A stretch of 64,000 nucleotides of DNA from Brachybacterium sp036311905 (GCF_036311905.1 NZ_JAZDCH010000010.1:161790-225789); one strand, 5' to 3'. Positions 26,223 to 34,982 are shown, numbered from the stretch's first letter. Numbers and translations are program-made. Notes: a model not told the origin generated them from the letters alone.

Positions 26223-26242
26223 GGACCGCCCTCAGGCGGTCC
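26223..26242 (-). promoter_or_regulatory. trpB leader hairpin (1:2) at the Trp codons
   Basis: GGACCGCC and GGCGGTCC form a perfect 8-bp stem with a four-base loop that contains part of the leader stop codon. A ribosome stalled at the Trp codons (26241-26246) would block this stem and free the second arm to pair with the terminator's first arm. Confidence 0.75.
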
Positions 26243-26267
26243 ACCAGCTCGTCGTCGAGGTGCGCAT
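26232..26267 (-). CDS. trpL: Trp leader peptide (MRTSTTSWWTA)
   Basis: An 11-codon ORF with two adjacent tryptophan codons (W8, W9) and a WWTA ending like the trp leader peptides of other actinobacteria. Its ATG at 26267 is seven bases after TACAGT (26275-26280, minus strand), so it looks leaderless. Its stop overlaps hairpin 1:2 and it lies about 120 bases upstream of trpB. It should act as the sensor for charged tRNA-Trp. Confidence 0.85.
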   Translation of the reverse strand: MRTSTTSWWTA

Positions 26268-26274
26268 GGAGCGC

Positions 26275-26280
26275 ACTGTA
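26275..26280 (-). promoter_or_regulatory. -10 box of the trpL-trpB transcript
   Basis: TACAGT on the minus strand lies seven bases before the leader peptide ATG. The predicted transcript therefore begins at or near that start codon. Confidence 0.6.
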
Positions 26281-26424
26281 GACGAGGTCCGGGGCGGGCA
26301 CGTCTGCCGTCCATGCGCCGACGCGGATACCCTGGGGGAGGTCGGGACCCCTCCGCTGCGGGACGGGCGCCCGAGGCGTCCGGTCCGACTGTCGCCTCCC
26401 CGTCCCGGCCCCCGGAAGGACCCG

Positions 26425-27759
26425 ATGACCCCGCCCGCCGCCCCCCAGGCCACCCCCGTGCTCGGCGGCCCCCGCGCGCGCATCGTCTGGATCGCCGCCC
26501 TCGCCGCCTATGCGGTCGCGGTGCTGCAGCGCACCACGATGGGGGTCGCGGGTCTCGAGGCCACCGAGCGCTTCGGCGCCTCCGCCACGATCGTCTCCAC
26601 CTTCGTGGTGCTGCAGCTGGCGGTCTACGCCATGTTCCAGATCCCCGCGGGCGTGCTGCTGGACCGCTACGGCTCCCGCGTCACCCTGGTGGCCGGGGCG
26701 CTGCTGATGGCGGCGGGGCAGCTGCTGATGTCGGTGACCGATGAGGTGGGCGTGGCGATGATCGCGCGGATCGTCCTCGGGGCGGGCGACGCCCTCACCT
26801 TCTCGAGCGCGATCCGGCTGGTCCCCGCCTGGTTCCCGGCGTCCCGCGTGCCGCTGCTGACCCAGCTGACCGGCATCCTCGGCCAGGTCGGGCAGATCGC
26901 TTCCGCGGTGCCCTTCGTGGCAGTGCTGACGGTGCACGGCTGGGGCGCGGCCTTCTCGGCGTCGGCGAGCCTCAGCGCGATCTCGGCGGTCATGATCCTG
27001 TTTCTGGTGCGGGCCGCGCCGCCCGGGATGCCGCGCCCGCGGGTGCGGCAGGACCTCCGTCGGATCCCGCTCGTGCTCGCTCGGATCGTGCGACACCCCT
27101 CGACCCAGCTGGGCTTCTTCACCCACTACACCGCCGGGTTCACCGGGATCGCCTTCTCGATGATGTGGGGCTACCCGTACCTGACCGCGGGGGAGGGGCT
27201 CAGCCGTCCCGCGGCCTCGGCGGTGATGACCGTGCTGGTCGTGGTCGCGGTGATCGCCGGACCGCTCATCGGCGCGCTCACCCAGCGGCACCCGCTGCGC
27301 CGCTCCACCCTCGTGCTGCTCATCGTCGCGGCGATCGTGGTGCCGCTGCTCGCCCTCGTGCTGTGGCCCGGGCCCGCCCCGATGTGGCTGCTGATCGTGC
27401 TCGTCGCCGGCTTCTCGATCGGCGGTCCCGCGAGCAGCGTCGGCTTCGACTTCCCGCGCACCGACCTGGCCCGCCATCGCCTCGGCACCGCGACCGGCGT
27501 GGTGATCATGGGCGGGTTCATCGGCGGCCTGCTCGCGATCCTGCTGATCGGCGTGGTGCTCGATCTGATGCGGCCCGACGGCGACTACGACCTGCACGCC
27601 TTCCGCGTGGCCTTCGCCGTGCAGCTGCCGCTGCTGGCGATCGGCGTGCTGGGCATGCTGGTCTCCCGACGGACCCTGCGCCGCCGGATGGCCGCCCAGG
27701 GCCGCGAGGTGCCCCCGTGGCGCGACGTCTGGCGCTCCGGCCGCTGGCGCCGCCTCTGA
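26425..27759 (+). CDS. MFS transporter
   Basis: A 444-residue 12-helix major facilitator superfamily permease. The loop between helices 2 and 3 reads PAGVLLDRYGSRVTLVAG, matching the MFS motif A pattern. The ATG at 26425 is placed by GGAAGGA seven bases upstream; a TACCCT box at 26328-26333 suggests a leader of about 85 bases. It is divergent from trpL-trpB, which raises the possibility of an aromatic compound as substrate, but the sequence does not show it. Upstream in-frame codons in the trp leader region are not used. Confidence 0.85.
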   Translation: MTPPAAPQATPVLGGPRARIVWIAALAAYAVAVLQRTTMGVAGLEATERFGASATIVSTFVVLQLAVYAMFQIPAGVLLDRYGSRVTLVAGALLMAAGQLLMSVTDEVGVAMIARIVLGAGDALTFSSAIRLVPAWFPASRVPLLTQLTGILGQVGQIASAVPFVAVLTVHGWGAAFSASASLSAISAVMILFLVRAAPPGMPRPRVRQDLRRIPLVLARIVRHPSTQLGFFTHYTAGFTGIAFSMMWGYPYLTAGEGLSRPAASAVMTVLVVVAVIAGPLIGALTQRHPLRRSTLVLLIVAAIVVPLLALVLWPGPAPMWLLIVLVAGFSIGGPASSVGFDFPRTDLARHRLGTATGVVIMGGFIGGLLAILLIGVVLDLMRPDGDYDLHAFRVAFAVQLPLLAIGVLGMLVSRRTLRRRMAAQGREVPPWRDVWRSGRWRRL

Positions 27760-27838
27760 GGATCGTGCCGGACGGGGCTTGCCGCCCTCTCCGTCGGTGA
27801 CGTAGCGTTTCCCCCGTAGATAATTTCAAGGAGGAAAT

Positions 27839-29134
27839 ATGTCGTTTACCCTCGGCATCGTCGGCATCGGCCAGTTCGGCTCCCACTTCGCGGAGCTCTT
27901 CGCCGCCCACCCCGAGATCGACGGGATCTATGCCGTCGACTCCGTCCCCGAGCGCATCGACGCCGTCGAGGCGCGGGGCGTGCGCTTCGCCGGTCGCTTC
28001 GGGACCCTCGAGGACCTGCTCGCCTCCGACGTCGACGCGGTCGCGATCTTCACCCAGCGGTGGACCCACGGCCAGCACGCCCTGGCCGCCCTCCGCGCCG
28101 GCAAGCACGTCTACTCGGCCGTGCCGATGGCCATCGAGGAGGACGAGATCCGCCAGATCACCGAGGAGGTGCAGCGCACGGGCCTCGTCTACATGATGGG
28201 CGAGACCAGCCAGTACAACGCCGCCGTCGTCCTCGCGCGGCGCATCCACCGCAGCGGTGCCTTCGGCGAGGTGTTCTACGCCGAGGGCGACTACGTCCAC
28301 GACATGGACCTCGGCTTCTACGACGCCTACAAGTACTCCGGCGGCGACGCCTGGAAGTCCACCGCCTCCTACCCGCCCCTGCTCTACCCGACCCACTCGA
28401 TCGGCGGCATCCTCGGCGTGCTCGGCGAGCGCCACGCCACCTCCGTCTCGGCGCTGGGCCGCCCGGACACCCGCGGCGACGGCGTCTTCGACAAGGACGT
28501 GTCGATGTTCGCCAACGACGTCTCCAACGCCTTCGCCCTCTTCGGCATGGACAACGGCGGTGCTTTCCGCACCAACGAGCTGCGTCGCGTCGGCTATCCC
28601 TCCCACAAGCGCGAGAGCCGTTTCCGCTTCTTCGGCGAGGCCTCCAGCTTCGAGGAGACCATCGACGTCACCTACTGGCACGACAAGGAGCGGGTGCTCG
28701 ACGTGACCGAGCAGATCCGCACCGGCGCGACCATGAGCCTGGACGACCCGCGCCTGGCCGACGTCTCGCCCGCCCTGCGCGACGCCTTCGTCGCCGGGGC
28801 CGCTCCCGTCCACCACCAGGCGCGGCTGCCGAAGGAGTTCCAGGGCCTGCCCAACGGTCACGAGGGCGCCCACCACTTCCTGGTCGACGACTTCGCGCGC
28901 GCCGTCGTCGACGGGGCCCAGCCGATGGTCAACGCCTGGCAGGCCGCCCGCTACACCCTCCCCGGGGTCATCGCCCACCAGTCGATGAACCGCGACGGCG
29001 AGCGACTGCCCATCCAGGACCTCGGCGACTGCCCGCTGCCCGTCCAGGACCTCGATGCGGACCAGGAGCCGCTCGACCTCGAGGCGCTCTGGTCCGCCCA
29101 GGAGGCCGCGGAGCAGGCCGCACAGCAGGGGTGA
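27839..29134 (+). CDS. Gfo/Idh/MocA family oxidoreductase
   Basis: NAD(P)-dependent sugar or inositol dehydrogenase-like protein of 431 residues, with the Rossmann motif GIVGIGQFG at about 6-14 and a C-terminal alpha/beta domain. The usual EKP motif is replaced by AVPMAIE, so the catalytic lysine of most family members is missing at that place. The ATG has a perfect AAGGAGG (27828-27834) in a short AT-rich leader; TAGCGT at 27803-27808 is the likely -10. A NagZ-like glycosidase follows 39 bases later, pointing to amino-sugar or glycoside breakdown. Confidence 0.82.
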   Translation: MSFTLGIVGIGQFGSHFAELFAAHPEIDGIYAVDSVPERIDAVEARGVRFAGRFGTLEDLLASDVDAVAIFTQRWTHGQHALAALRAGKHVYSAVPMAIEEDEIRQITEEVQRTGLVYMMGETSQYNAAVVLARRIHRSGAFGEVFYAEGDYVHDMDLGFYDAYKYSGGDAWKSTASYPPLLYPTHSIGGILGVLGERHATSVSALGRPDTRGDGVFDKDVSMFANDVSNAFALFGMDNGGAFRTNELRRVGYPSHKRESRFRFFGEASSFEETIDVTYWHDKERVLDVTEQIRTGATMSLDDPRLADVSPALRDAFVAGAAPVHHQARLPKEFQGLPNGHEGAHHFLVDDFARAVVDGAQPMVNAWQAARYTLPGVIAHQSMNRDGERLPIQDLGDCPLPVQDLDADQEPLDLEALWSAQEAAEQAAQQG

Positions 29135-29173
29135 GCCAGGGGCCGCGAAGTCGGCGGTGCGGAGAGGCCGACG

Positions 29174-30673
29174 GTGCCGGACTGGTTCATGGACGCCGTC
29201 GACGCGGGACTCGCCGCCGTCGTGCTGTTCGCCGAGAACACCCCCGACCCGGCGACCGCGGCCCGCTTCGCCCGCGCCCTCCACGACCGTCGCGAGGACC
29301 TTCTCCTCGCGATCGACGAGGAGGGCGGCGACGTCACCCGGCTCCAGGCCCGGACCGGGTCGAGCGTGCCGAGCGCCTGGGCGCTCGGCGAGATCGACGA
29401 CCCCGAGCTGACCCGTCGTCTCGGCCGGGCCCTCGGGGATCTGCTGGCCGCCTGCGACCTGGACCTCGACCTGGCCCCGGTGCTCGACGTCTCCACCGAC
29501 CCCGCGAACCCGGTCATCGGCACCCGCGCCTTCGGAGCGGAGCCTGACCTCGTCGCGGCCCACGCTCGGGCCTTTGCGACGGGACTGATCGATGCCGGGA
29601 TCGGCACCTGCGCCAAGCACTTCCCGGGCCATGGGGCCACCTCGGTCGACTCGCACACCGCGCTGCCCCGGATCGACCTGACCGCCGCGGAGCTCGCCCG
29701 CGACCATCTCGCGCCCTGGCGCATCGCTCCGTGGCTCGACGCGGTGATGACCGCGCACGTGCTGGTGCCCGCGCTGGGCGCGGGGCCCGCGTCGATCTCG
29801 CCCTGGTCGCGGCCGCTGCTCGAGGAAGCCGTGGGCGGGGTCTTCCGCGGACTGGTGATCACCGACGCCCTGAACATGGCCGCGGTCGCCGCGGATCCCG
29901 GCCCGGAGGAGGCCGCGGTGCGCGCCCTCGAGGCCGGGGCGGACCTGCTGTGCCTCGGCTCGCCGCGCGGCGGCGACGCCGAGGGGATGCTGCGCCGCGC
30001 GCACGACGCGATCCGCTCCGCCCGGGAGGCCAGCCGCCTGGACGCCGAGGAGCTGCGACGACGGGCCGCCAGCACCCGCGAGCGGATCCGCAGCCTGCGC
30101 ACACGGCGCCGCTTCGTGCCCGCGCCCCCGCTCGAGGCGGCGCTGGACCGGCTCGACCGTCTCGGAGCGGAGGCCGCGGCCCGCGCGGTCCGCTCCCGGC
30201 ACGGGCACGCCCGCCTCGACCTCGGGCCGGTCACGGTGATGGACCTGCGCCACGGCGCCCACCGGGCCGCGAGCTCCCGGCCGCCGCAGCTGGTCACGGC
30301 GCTGCGCGAGCGGGGGATCCGCGCGGACGTGCCGGACTGGCCCGCCCGGCTCCTCGATCCCATCCTCCCCGCGGATCCCGCGCTCCCCGCGCTCCCCGCA
30401 GACCCCGCGCTCGCGGTGCCGGGTCAGGTGCTGGCGCTGACCCGGCTGCCCCGCGCCGACGCCGAGGAGGCGCGGGCGCTCGCCGCTCTGCTCGCGGCAC
30501 GGCCCGCCACGATCGTGGTCCACACCGGGGTGCCCGCGGCCGCCCCGGACCATCGCCTTCTGGTCCTCGCCCACGGCGGCGGTCTGCCGCTGATGCGTGC
30601 GGCCGTGGACCTGCTGCTGCGCGGCGCGGAGGAGGGGCGGATCGCACCCTCCGTGACACCTACGGCACCGTAG
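29174..30673 (+). CDS. Glycoside hydrolase family 3, NagZ-like beta-N-acetylhexosaminidase
   Basis: Predicted to remove terminal beta-N-acetylglucosamine, as in cell-wall recycling. It has KHFPGHG (148-154), the Asp159-Ser-His161 dyad found in NagZ-type GH3 enzymes, and nucleophile Asp231 in VITDALNM. The 499 residues include a C-terminal domain of about 180 residues beyond the barrel. The GTG at 29174 is the first possible start, since the frame is closed at 29132-29134 by the upstream gene's stop, so the protein lacks about 15-20 N-terminal residues usual in the family. No signal peptide: it is cytoplasmic. Confidence 0.8.
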   Translation: MPDWFMDAVDAGLAAVVLFAENTPDPATAARFARALHDRREDLLLAIDEEGGDVTRLQARTGSSVPSAWALGEIDDPELTRRLGRALGDLLAACDLDLDLAPVLDVSTDPANPVIGTRAFGAEPDLVAAHARAFATGLIDAGIGTCAKHFPGHGATSVDSHTALPRIDLTAAELARDHLAPWRIAPWLDAVMTAHVLVPALGAGPASISPWSRPLLEEAVGGVFRGLVITDALNMAAVAADPGPEEAAVRALEAGADLLCLGSPRGGDAEGMLRRAHDAIRSAREASRLDAEELRRRAASTRERIRSLRTRRRFVPAPPLEAALDRLDRLGAEAAARAVRSRHGHARLDLGPVTVMDLRHGAHRAASSRPPQLVTALRERGIRADVPDWPARLLDPILPADPALPALPADPALAVPGQVLALTRLPRADAEEARALAALLAARPATIVVHTGVPAAAPDHRLLVLAHGGGLPLMRAAVDLLLRGAEEGRIAPSVTPTAP

Positions 30674-30681
30674 GTTACGCT
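30653..30681 (+). promoter_or_regulatory. 2-oxoacid dehydrogenase promoter with operator-like palindrome
   Basis: GTGACA (30653-30658) and TACGCT (30676-30681) are spaced by 17 bases and six bases precede the GTG at 30688, so the mRNA looks leaderless. The spacer is filled by a palindrome ACCTACGG-CA-CCGTAGGT (30658-30675), which overlaps the TAG stop of the GH3 gene. A repressor bound here would block polymerase. Confidence 0.65.
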
Positions 30682-30687
30682 CCCGTC

Positions 30688-31842
30688 GTGAACGTTTTCG
30701 CGACGACGATCCCTCCCGTCCCCGAGCAGGAGCCGATGCTCCAGCTCCTCGCCCCGGACGGGACCCGCACCCCGCACGAGCAGCTCGACGCCGTGCTCGA
30801 GGAGGCGGGACTCGCCGCCCCCGAGGCCCTGCGCGGCTACTACCGCGACATGGTGATGATCCGGGCCGCGGACCTCGAGGCGACCTCCCTGCAGCGCCAG
30901 GGACAGCTGGGCCTGTGGGCGAGCGCGCTCGGCCAGGAGGCCGCACAGATCGGCGCCGGCCACGCCGCCAGGACCCAGGACTACCTCGTGCCCACCTATC
31001 GCGAGCACGGCGTGGCCTGGGCGCGGGGCATCGAGCCGTGGCGGCTGCTCGAGCTCTTCCGCGGCGTCAGCCACGGCGGCTGGGACCCGCACGAACTGCG
31101 CACCCACCCGTACATGATCGTGCTCGGCTCCCAGGCCCCGCATGCCGTCGGCTACGCCATGGGACTGCAGCGCGACGGCCTCGTCGGCACCGGTGACCGC
31201 ACCGCGGACACCGCGGTGCTCGCACTCTTCGGCGACGGCGCCTCGAGCGAGGGCGAGGTCTCGGAGTCCTTCACCTTCGCCGCCTCGGTGCAGGCGCCGG
31301 TCGTCTTCTACACGCAGAACAACCAGTGGGCGATCTCCGTGCCCACCGCGGTGCAGTCCCGCGTCCCGCTCGCGCAGCGCTCGCGCGGCTGGGGCATCCC
31401 CTCGGCCCGGGTGGACGGCAACGACGTCCTCGCCGTCCTCGCGACGGTGCGCAGCGCGCTGGACACGGCCCGTGCGGGGCAGGGGCCGGTCTTCCTCGAG
31501 GCCGTCACCTACCGCATGGCGGCGCACACCACGAGCGATGACGCCTCCCGCTACCGGCCCGCCGCCGAGGAGGAGGAGTGGGCGGCGAAGGACCCGATCC
31601 TGCGCCTGCGCCGGCACCTCGAGCAGCTCGGCGAGATCGACGAGGCCTTCGTGACGCGCTGCGACGAGGAGGCCCACGACCTCGCCATGCGGCTGCACCA
31701 CCACATCCACTCCATGGAGGACCCGGACCCGATCGGCATGTTCGACGGCGCCTACGCGGAGCCCCATCCGATCGTCGAGGCCGAGAAGCAGCAGTACCTC
31801 GAGTACATCTCGCAGTTCGAGGACGAGGAGCCCACCCGATGA
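30688..31842 (+). CDS. 2-oxoacid dehydrogenase E1 alpha subunit
   Basis: Thiamine-diphosphate E1 alpha subunit that decarboxylates pyruvate or branched-chain 2-oxoacids with E1 beta. The ThDP motif GDGASSEGE starts at 182 and ends with Asn211-Asn212 in YTQNNQWAIS; RTHPYMIVLGSQ and AHTTSDDASRYR resemble actinobacterial branched-chain or general 2-oxoacid complexes. GTG at 30688 gives 384 residues and matches the leaderless promoter; ATG at 30736 is an alternative. The stop overlaps the E1 beta start by ATGA. Confidence 0.92.
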   Translation: MNVFATTIPPVPEQEPMLQLLAPDGTRTPHEQLDAVLEEAGLAAPEALRGYYRDMVMIRAADLEATSLQRQGQLGLWASALGQEAAQIGAGHAARTQDYLVPTYREHGVAWARGIEPWRLLELFRGVSHGGWDPHELRTHPYMIVLGSQAPHAVGYAMGLQRDGLVGTGDRTADTAVLALFGDGASSEGEVSESFTFAASVQAPVVFYTQNNQWAISVPTAVQSRVPLAQRSRGWGIPSARVDGNDVLAVLATVRSALDTARAGQGPVFLEAVTYRMAAHTTSDDASRYRPAAEEEEWAAKDPILRLRRHLEQLGEIDEAFVTRCDEEAHDLAMRLHHHIHSMEDPDPIGMFDGAYAEPHPIVEAEKQQYLEYISQFEDEEPTR

Positions 31843-32822
31843 CGACCAGCACCCTCCCGATCGCGAAGGCGATCACCGCGGGACTCCGCGACGCGATGCG
31901 CGCCGACGACTCCGTGCTCCTGATGGGCGAGGACATCGGCGTGCTCGGCGGCGTCTTCCGCGTCACCGACGGGCTGCACGCCGAGTTCGGCGCCCAGCGC
32001 GTCGTGGACACCCCGCTCGCCGAGGCCGGCATCGTCGGCACCGCCGTCGGCCTCGCCGTGCGCGGGTACCGGCCGGTGGTGGAGATCCAGTTCGACGGAT
32101 TCGTCTACCCCGCCTTCAACCAGATCACCACCCAGGTCGCGAAGATGCACAACCGCACCGGAGGCCACCTCCACGTGCCGATGGTCATCCGCATCCCCCA
32201 CGGCGGCGGGATCGGCGCGGTCGAGCACCACTCCGAGAGCCCCGAGGCGTACTTCGCGCACACCGCCGGTCTGCGCATCCTCGCCCCGGCGACCGCCCAG
32301 GACGCCTACTGGATGACCCGCCAGGCGATCGAGTGCGAGGACCCGGTGATCCTGCTCGAGCCCAAGCGCCGCTACTGGATCAAGGGCGACGTCGACACCG
32401 ATGCCCGCCCCGCCGTCGGCCCCTGGCAGGCGCAGGTGGTGCGCACCGGCACCGACGCGACCGTCCTCGCCTGGGGCCCGAGCATGCCGCTCGTGCTCGA
32501 GGCCGCCCAGGCCGCGGCCGAGGACGGTGTCGAGCTCGAGGTGATCGACGCCCGCTCCCTCGCCCCCGTCGACTACCCGACCCTGTTCGCCTCGGTGCGC
32601 CGCACCGGGAGGATGCTCATCGTCCACGAGGCGCCCGTGCTCGGCGGACTCGGCGGCGAGATCGCGGCCCGCGTGAGCGAGGAGTGCTTCTACCACCTCG
32701 AGGCGCCCGTGCTGCGGGTGGGCGGTTACCACCTGCCCTATCCGCCGGCGCGCATGGAGCACGCCTACCTGCCCGACCTCGACCGCGTGCTCGACGGCGT
32801 GGACCGTCTGCTGCAGCACTGA
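31839..32822 (+). CDS. 2-oxoacid dehydrogenase E1 beta subunit
   Basis: Partner of E1 alpha in the E1 heterotetramer; 327 residues with the transketolase pyrimidine-binding domain (MGEDIGVLGGVFRVTDGL, residues 29-46) and the C-terminal domain with IVHEAPVLGGLGGEIAA. LAEAGIVGTAVGLAVRG follows the conserved Glu of the pyrimidine domain. The ATG overlaps the E1 alpha stop by four bases; the E2 gene starts 29 bases after the stop. Confidence 0.93.
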   Translation: MTTSTLPIAKAITAGLRDAMRADDSVLLMGEDIGVLGGVFRVTDGLHAEFGAQRVVDTPLAEAGIVGTAVGLAVRGYRPVVEIQFDGFVYPAFNQITTQVAKMHNRTGGHLHVPMVIRIPHGGGIGAVEHHSESPEAYFAHTAGLRILAPATAQDAYWMTRQAIECEDPVILLEPKRRYWIKGDVDTDARPAVGPWQAQVVRTGTDATVLAWGPSMPLVLEAAQAAAEDGVELEVIDARSLAPVDYPTLFASVRRTGRMLIVHEAPVLGGLGGEIAARVSEECFYHLEAPVLRVGGYHLPYPPARMEHAYLPDLDRVLDGVDRLLQH

Positions 32823-32851
32823 GCGCGTCGCCGCGTGAAAGGATCCCCGTC

Positions 32852-34327
32852 ATGACCCCTGCCCAGAGCTCCTCCGCGATCGTGCAGATCCTCCTCACCG
32901 ACCCGGGAGAGGGCCTCACCGAGGCCGAGATCCTCGAGATCAAGGTGCAGGTGGGCGACACCGTCGCCATCAACGACCCGGTGATCGAGGTGGAGACCGC
33001 CAAGAGCGCGGTCGAGCTGCCCAGCCATGTCGCCGGCACCGTCGTCCGGGTGCTGGTCGCCGTGGGCGACGAGGTGCCCGTCGGCGCCCCGCTGCTGGAG
33101 ATCGACACCGCGGGCGGGCCCGCCCCGTCGGCCGAGCCGCCGTCGGCCCAGCAGGATCAGACCGCGGAATCGGCACCGGAGCCGGAGTCAGAGACGGCGC
33201 AGGAGCCGGGAGCCGGATCCGAGCCCGCGGACGAGGAGCCGCGCACCCTGGTCGGTTACGGCGCCTCCGCCGCGCCCCAGCGGCGCCGCCGCAAGCGGAC
33301 CTACGCGGACGCCGACGAGGCGCAGCAGGTCCCCATCGACCGGATCCTCGCCAAGCCGCCCGTCCGCAAGCTGGCACGCGACCTCGGCGTCGCGCTCGCC
33401 GACGTCTTCGCGACCGGGCCCGACGGCACCGTCACCCGGGAGGACGTGCTCGCGGCCCAGCAGCGGGCCATCGCGGGAGCCTCCGGGGCGGGTGAGCTGC
33501 CCGGCCGGAGCGGCGGCGCGGGCTCGACCGCCTACTTCCCCGAGGAGTCGCCGCAGGCCCCCGAGGGGCTCGGCGGCGCGATGAAGTCCACCCGCCACCA
33601 GCCGTTCGCCGGTGTCACGGCCGACGAGCGCACCACCCGGGTGCCGATCCGCTCGGTCCGCAAGCGCACCGCCGAGGCGATGGTCGCCTCCGCCTTCACC
33701 GCCCCGCACGTCACCGTGTTCAACGAGATCGACATGACGCGGACGGTGCGCATCATCGAGGATCTCCGCTCCTCCCGCGAGTGGAAGGACGTCAAGATCA
33801 GCCCGCTCGCGGTGATCGCGAAGGCGCTGCTCGTCGCCATCCGCCGCAACCCCGAGGTCAACGCCTCCTGGGACGAGGCCGCGCAGGAGATCGTCTACAA
33901 GCACTACGTGAACCTGGGGATCGCCGCGGCGACCCCGCGCGGGCTCATCGTGCCGAACCTCAAGGACGCGCACCTGATGACGCTGCGCGAGCTCGCCGAG
34001 GGGATCGACGAGCTGGCCCGCACCGCCCGCGGCGGCCGCACCTCGCTGTCCGACACCCGCGACGGCACGATCACGATCACCAACTTCGGCGTCTTCGGCA
34101 TCGACTCGGGCACCCCGATCCTCAACCCGGGGGAGTCCGTGATCCTCGGCGTCGGCGCGATCAAGGACAAGCCCTGGGCGGTCGAGGGGCGGATCGAGAT
34201 CCGCAAGGTCGCCCAGCTCGCGCTGAGCTTCGACCACCGCCTGATCGACGGGGCGCTCGGCGCCGAGCTGCTGCGGGACATCTCCGCGGTGCTCGAGGAC
34301 CCGGCGCTGGGACTGGTCTGGGGATGA
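32852..34327 (+). CDS. Dihydrolipoamide acyltransferase E2
   Basis: Core acyltransferase of the complex, 491 residues. Domains in order: one lipoyl domain (about 8-85, lipoyl-lysine Lys51 in ETAKSAVE), an Ala/Pro/Glu linker, a peripheral-subunit-binding domain (about 166-203), another linker and the catalytic domain from about 255 with DHRLIDG near 461. A GAAAGGA site precedes the ATG at 32852. No E3 (lpd) gene follows, so E3 must come from elsewhere. One lipoyl domain and the E1 type favour a branched-chain or general 2-oxoacid complex. Confidence 0.93.
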   Translation: MTPAQSSSAIVQILLTDPGEGLTEAEILEIKVQVGDTVAINDPVIEVETAKSAVELPSHVAGTVVRVLVAVGDEVPVGAPLLEIDTAGGPAPSAEPPSAQQDQTAESAPEPESETAQEPGAGSEPADEEPRTLVGYGASAAPQRRRRKRTYADADEAQQVPIDRILAKPPVRKLARDLGVALADVFATGPDGTVTREDVLAAQQRAIAGASGAGELPGRSGGAGSTAYFPEESPQAPEGLGGAMKSTRHQPFAGVTADERTTRVPIRSVRKRTAEAMVASAFTAPHVTVFNEIDMTRTVRIIEDLRSSREWKDVKISPLAVIAKALLVAIRRNPEVNASWDEAAQEIVYKHYVNLGIAAATPRGLIVPNLKDAHLMTLRELAEGIDELARTARGGRTSLSDTRDGTITITNFGVFGIDSGTPILNPGESVILGVGAIKDKPWAVEGRIEIRKVAQLALSFDHRLIDGALGAELLRDISAVLEDPALGLVWG

Positions 34328-34367
34328 GCGGCCCACGGCGGGAGGGCGGCGTCACGGCGGGCCTCGG

Positions 34368-34373
34368 TACCCT
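34368..34373 (+). promoter_or_regulatory. -10 box of leaderless crcB operon
   Basis: TACCCT is followed by six bases and the GTG at 34380. A leaderless transcript leaves no room for a fluoride riboswitch, which often precedes crcB genes. Confidence 0.55.
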
Positions 34374-34379
34374 GTCCCG

Positions 34380-34982
34380 GTGACCTCGAGCCCCGTCCCT
34401 CCGCCGCGCACCCCGCGCCGACATGATCCGCGGATGCAGACCGTGGAGATGGCGGCCCTCACGGCGGGGGAGCTCGCCCCGGAGACGACCTTGGGCTCGG
34501 GGCCCCTCGCGCCTCCGCTGTCCCCGCTGCGCACCGCCCTGCTGGTGGCCGTGGGCGGCGGGGTAGGCGCCGGGTTGCGCTTCGCGCTGACCGTCCTCGC
34601 CCCGACCGTCGCCACCCCCACCCTGGTGGAGCTGCCCTGGGCGACCCTGTGGGTCAACGTGATCGGCTGCCTCGGTCTCGGCGCCCTCACCGGTGTGCTC
34701 GAGGTCCGTCCCGGACGCCCCTGGATGCTGCCGTTGCTCGGCACCGGCCTGTGCGGGGGGTTCACCACGATGTCCTCCGTGGTGCTCGAGGGGTCGGCGA
34801 TGATCGGCGCGGACTTCCCGCTCATCGCCTTCGTCTACGCCCTGCTCACCGTGGTGCTGTGCCTCGGCTTCGTGGTGCTCGGCCTCGTGGGGGGCCGCCG
34901 TCTCGCGCAGCCTTCCGCCCTGCGCGGCCTCCGGCGTCGCGGGTCGACCTTGCAGATCCAGGACGAGGAGGGCGGGGCATGA
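34380..34982 (+). CDS. crcB: CrcB/FluC fluoride channel, subunit 1 (N-terminally extended)
   Basis: Four-helix fluoride channel subunit that exports toxic fluoride; two different CrcB proteins probably form a heterodimer. Signatures are GGGVGAGLRF, WVNVIGCLGLG and GTGLCGGFTTMSS. Of 200 residues, the first 50 (Pro-rich, soluble) and last 25 are extra relative to the usual ~125. The GTG at 34380 fits the leaderless promoter; an internal ATG at 34434 would remove 18 residues. It overlaps the second crcB by ATGA. Confidence 0.88.
   Translation: MTSSPVPPPRTPRRHDPRMQTVEMAALTAGELAPETTLGSGPLAPPLSPLRTALLVAVGGGVGAGLRFALTVLAPTVATPTLVELPWATLWVNVIGCLGLGALTGVLEVRPGRPWMLPLLGTGLCGGFTTMSSVVLEGSAMIGADFPLIAFVYALLTVVLCLGFVVLGLVGGRRLAQPSALRGLRRRGSTLQIQDEEGGA

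Noticed and set aside
27518..30946. An antisense open frame of 1142 codons opposite the oxidoreductase, GH3 and E1 alpha genes
   Set aside because: High G+C content leaves few stop codons on the opposite strand. The three plus-strand genes have clear family motifs; the antisense product is Arg/Gly-rich without domains.
34328..34379. A fluoride riboswitch before crcB
   Set aside because: Only 52 bases separate the E2 stop from the crcB GTG, and a -10 box lies six bases before the start, so there is no transcribed leader to hold the aptamer.
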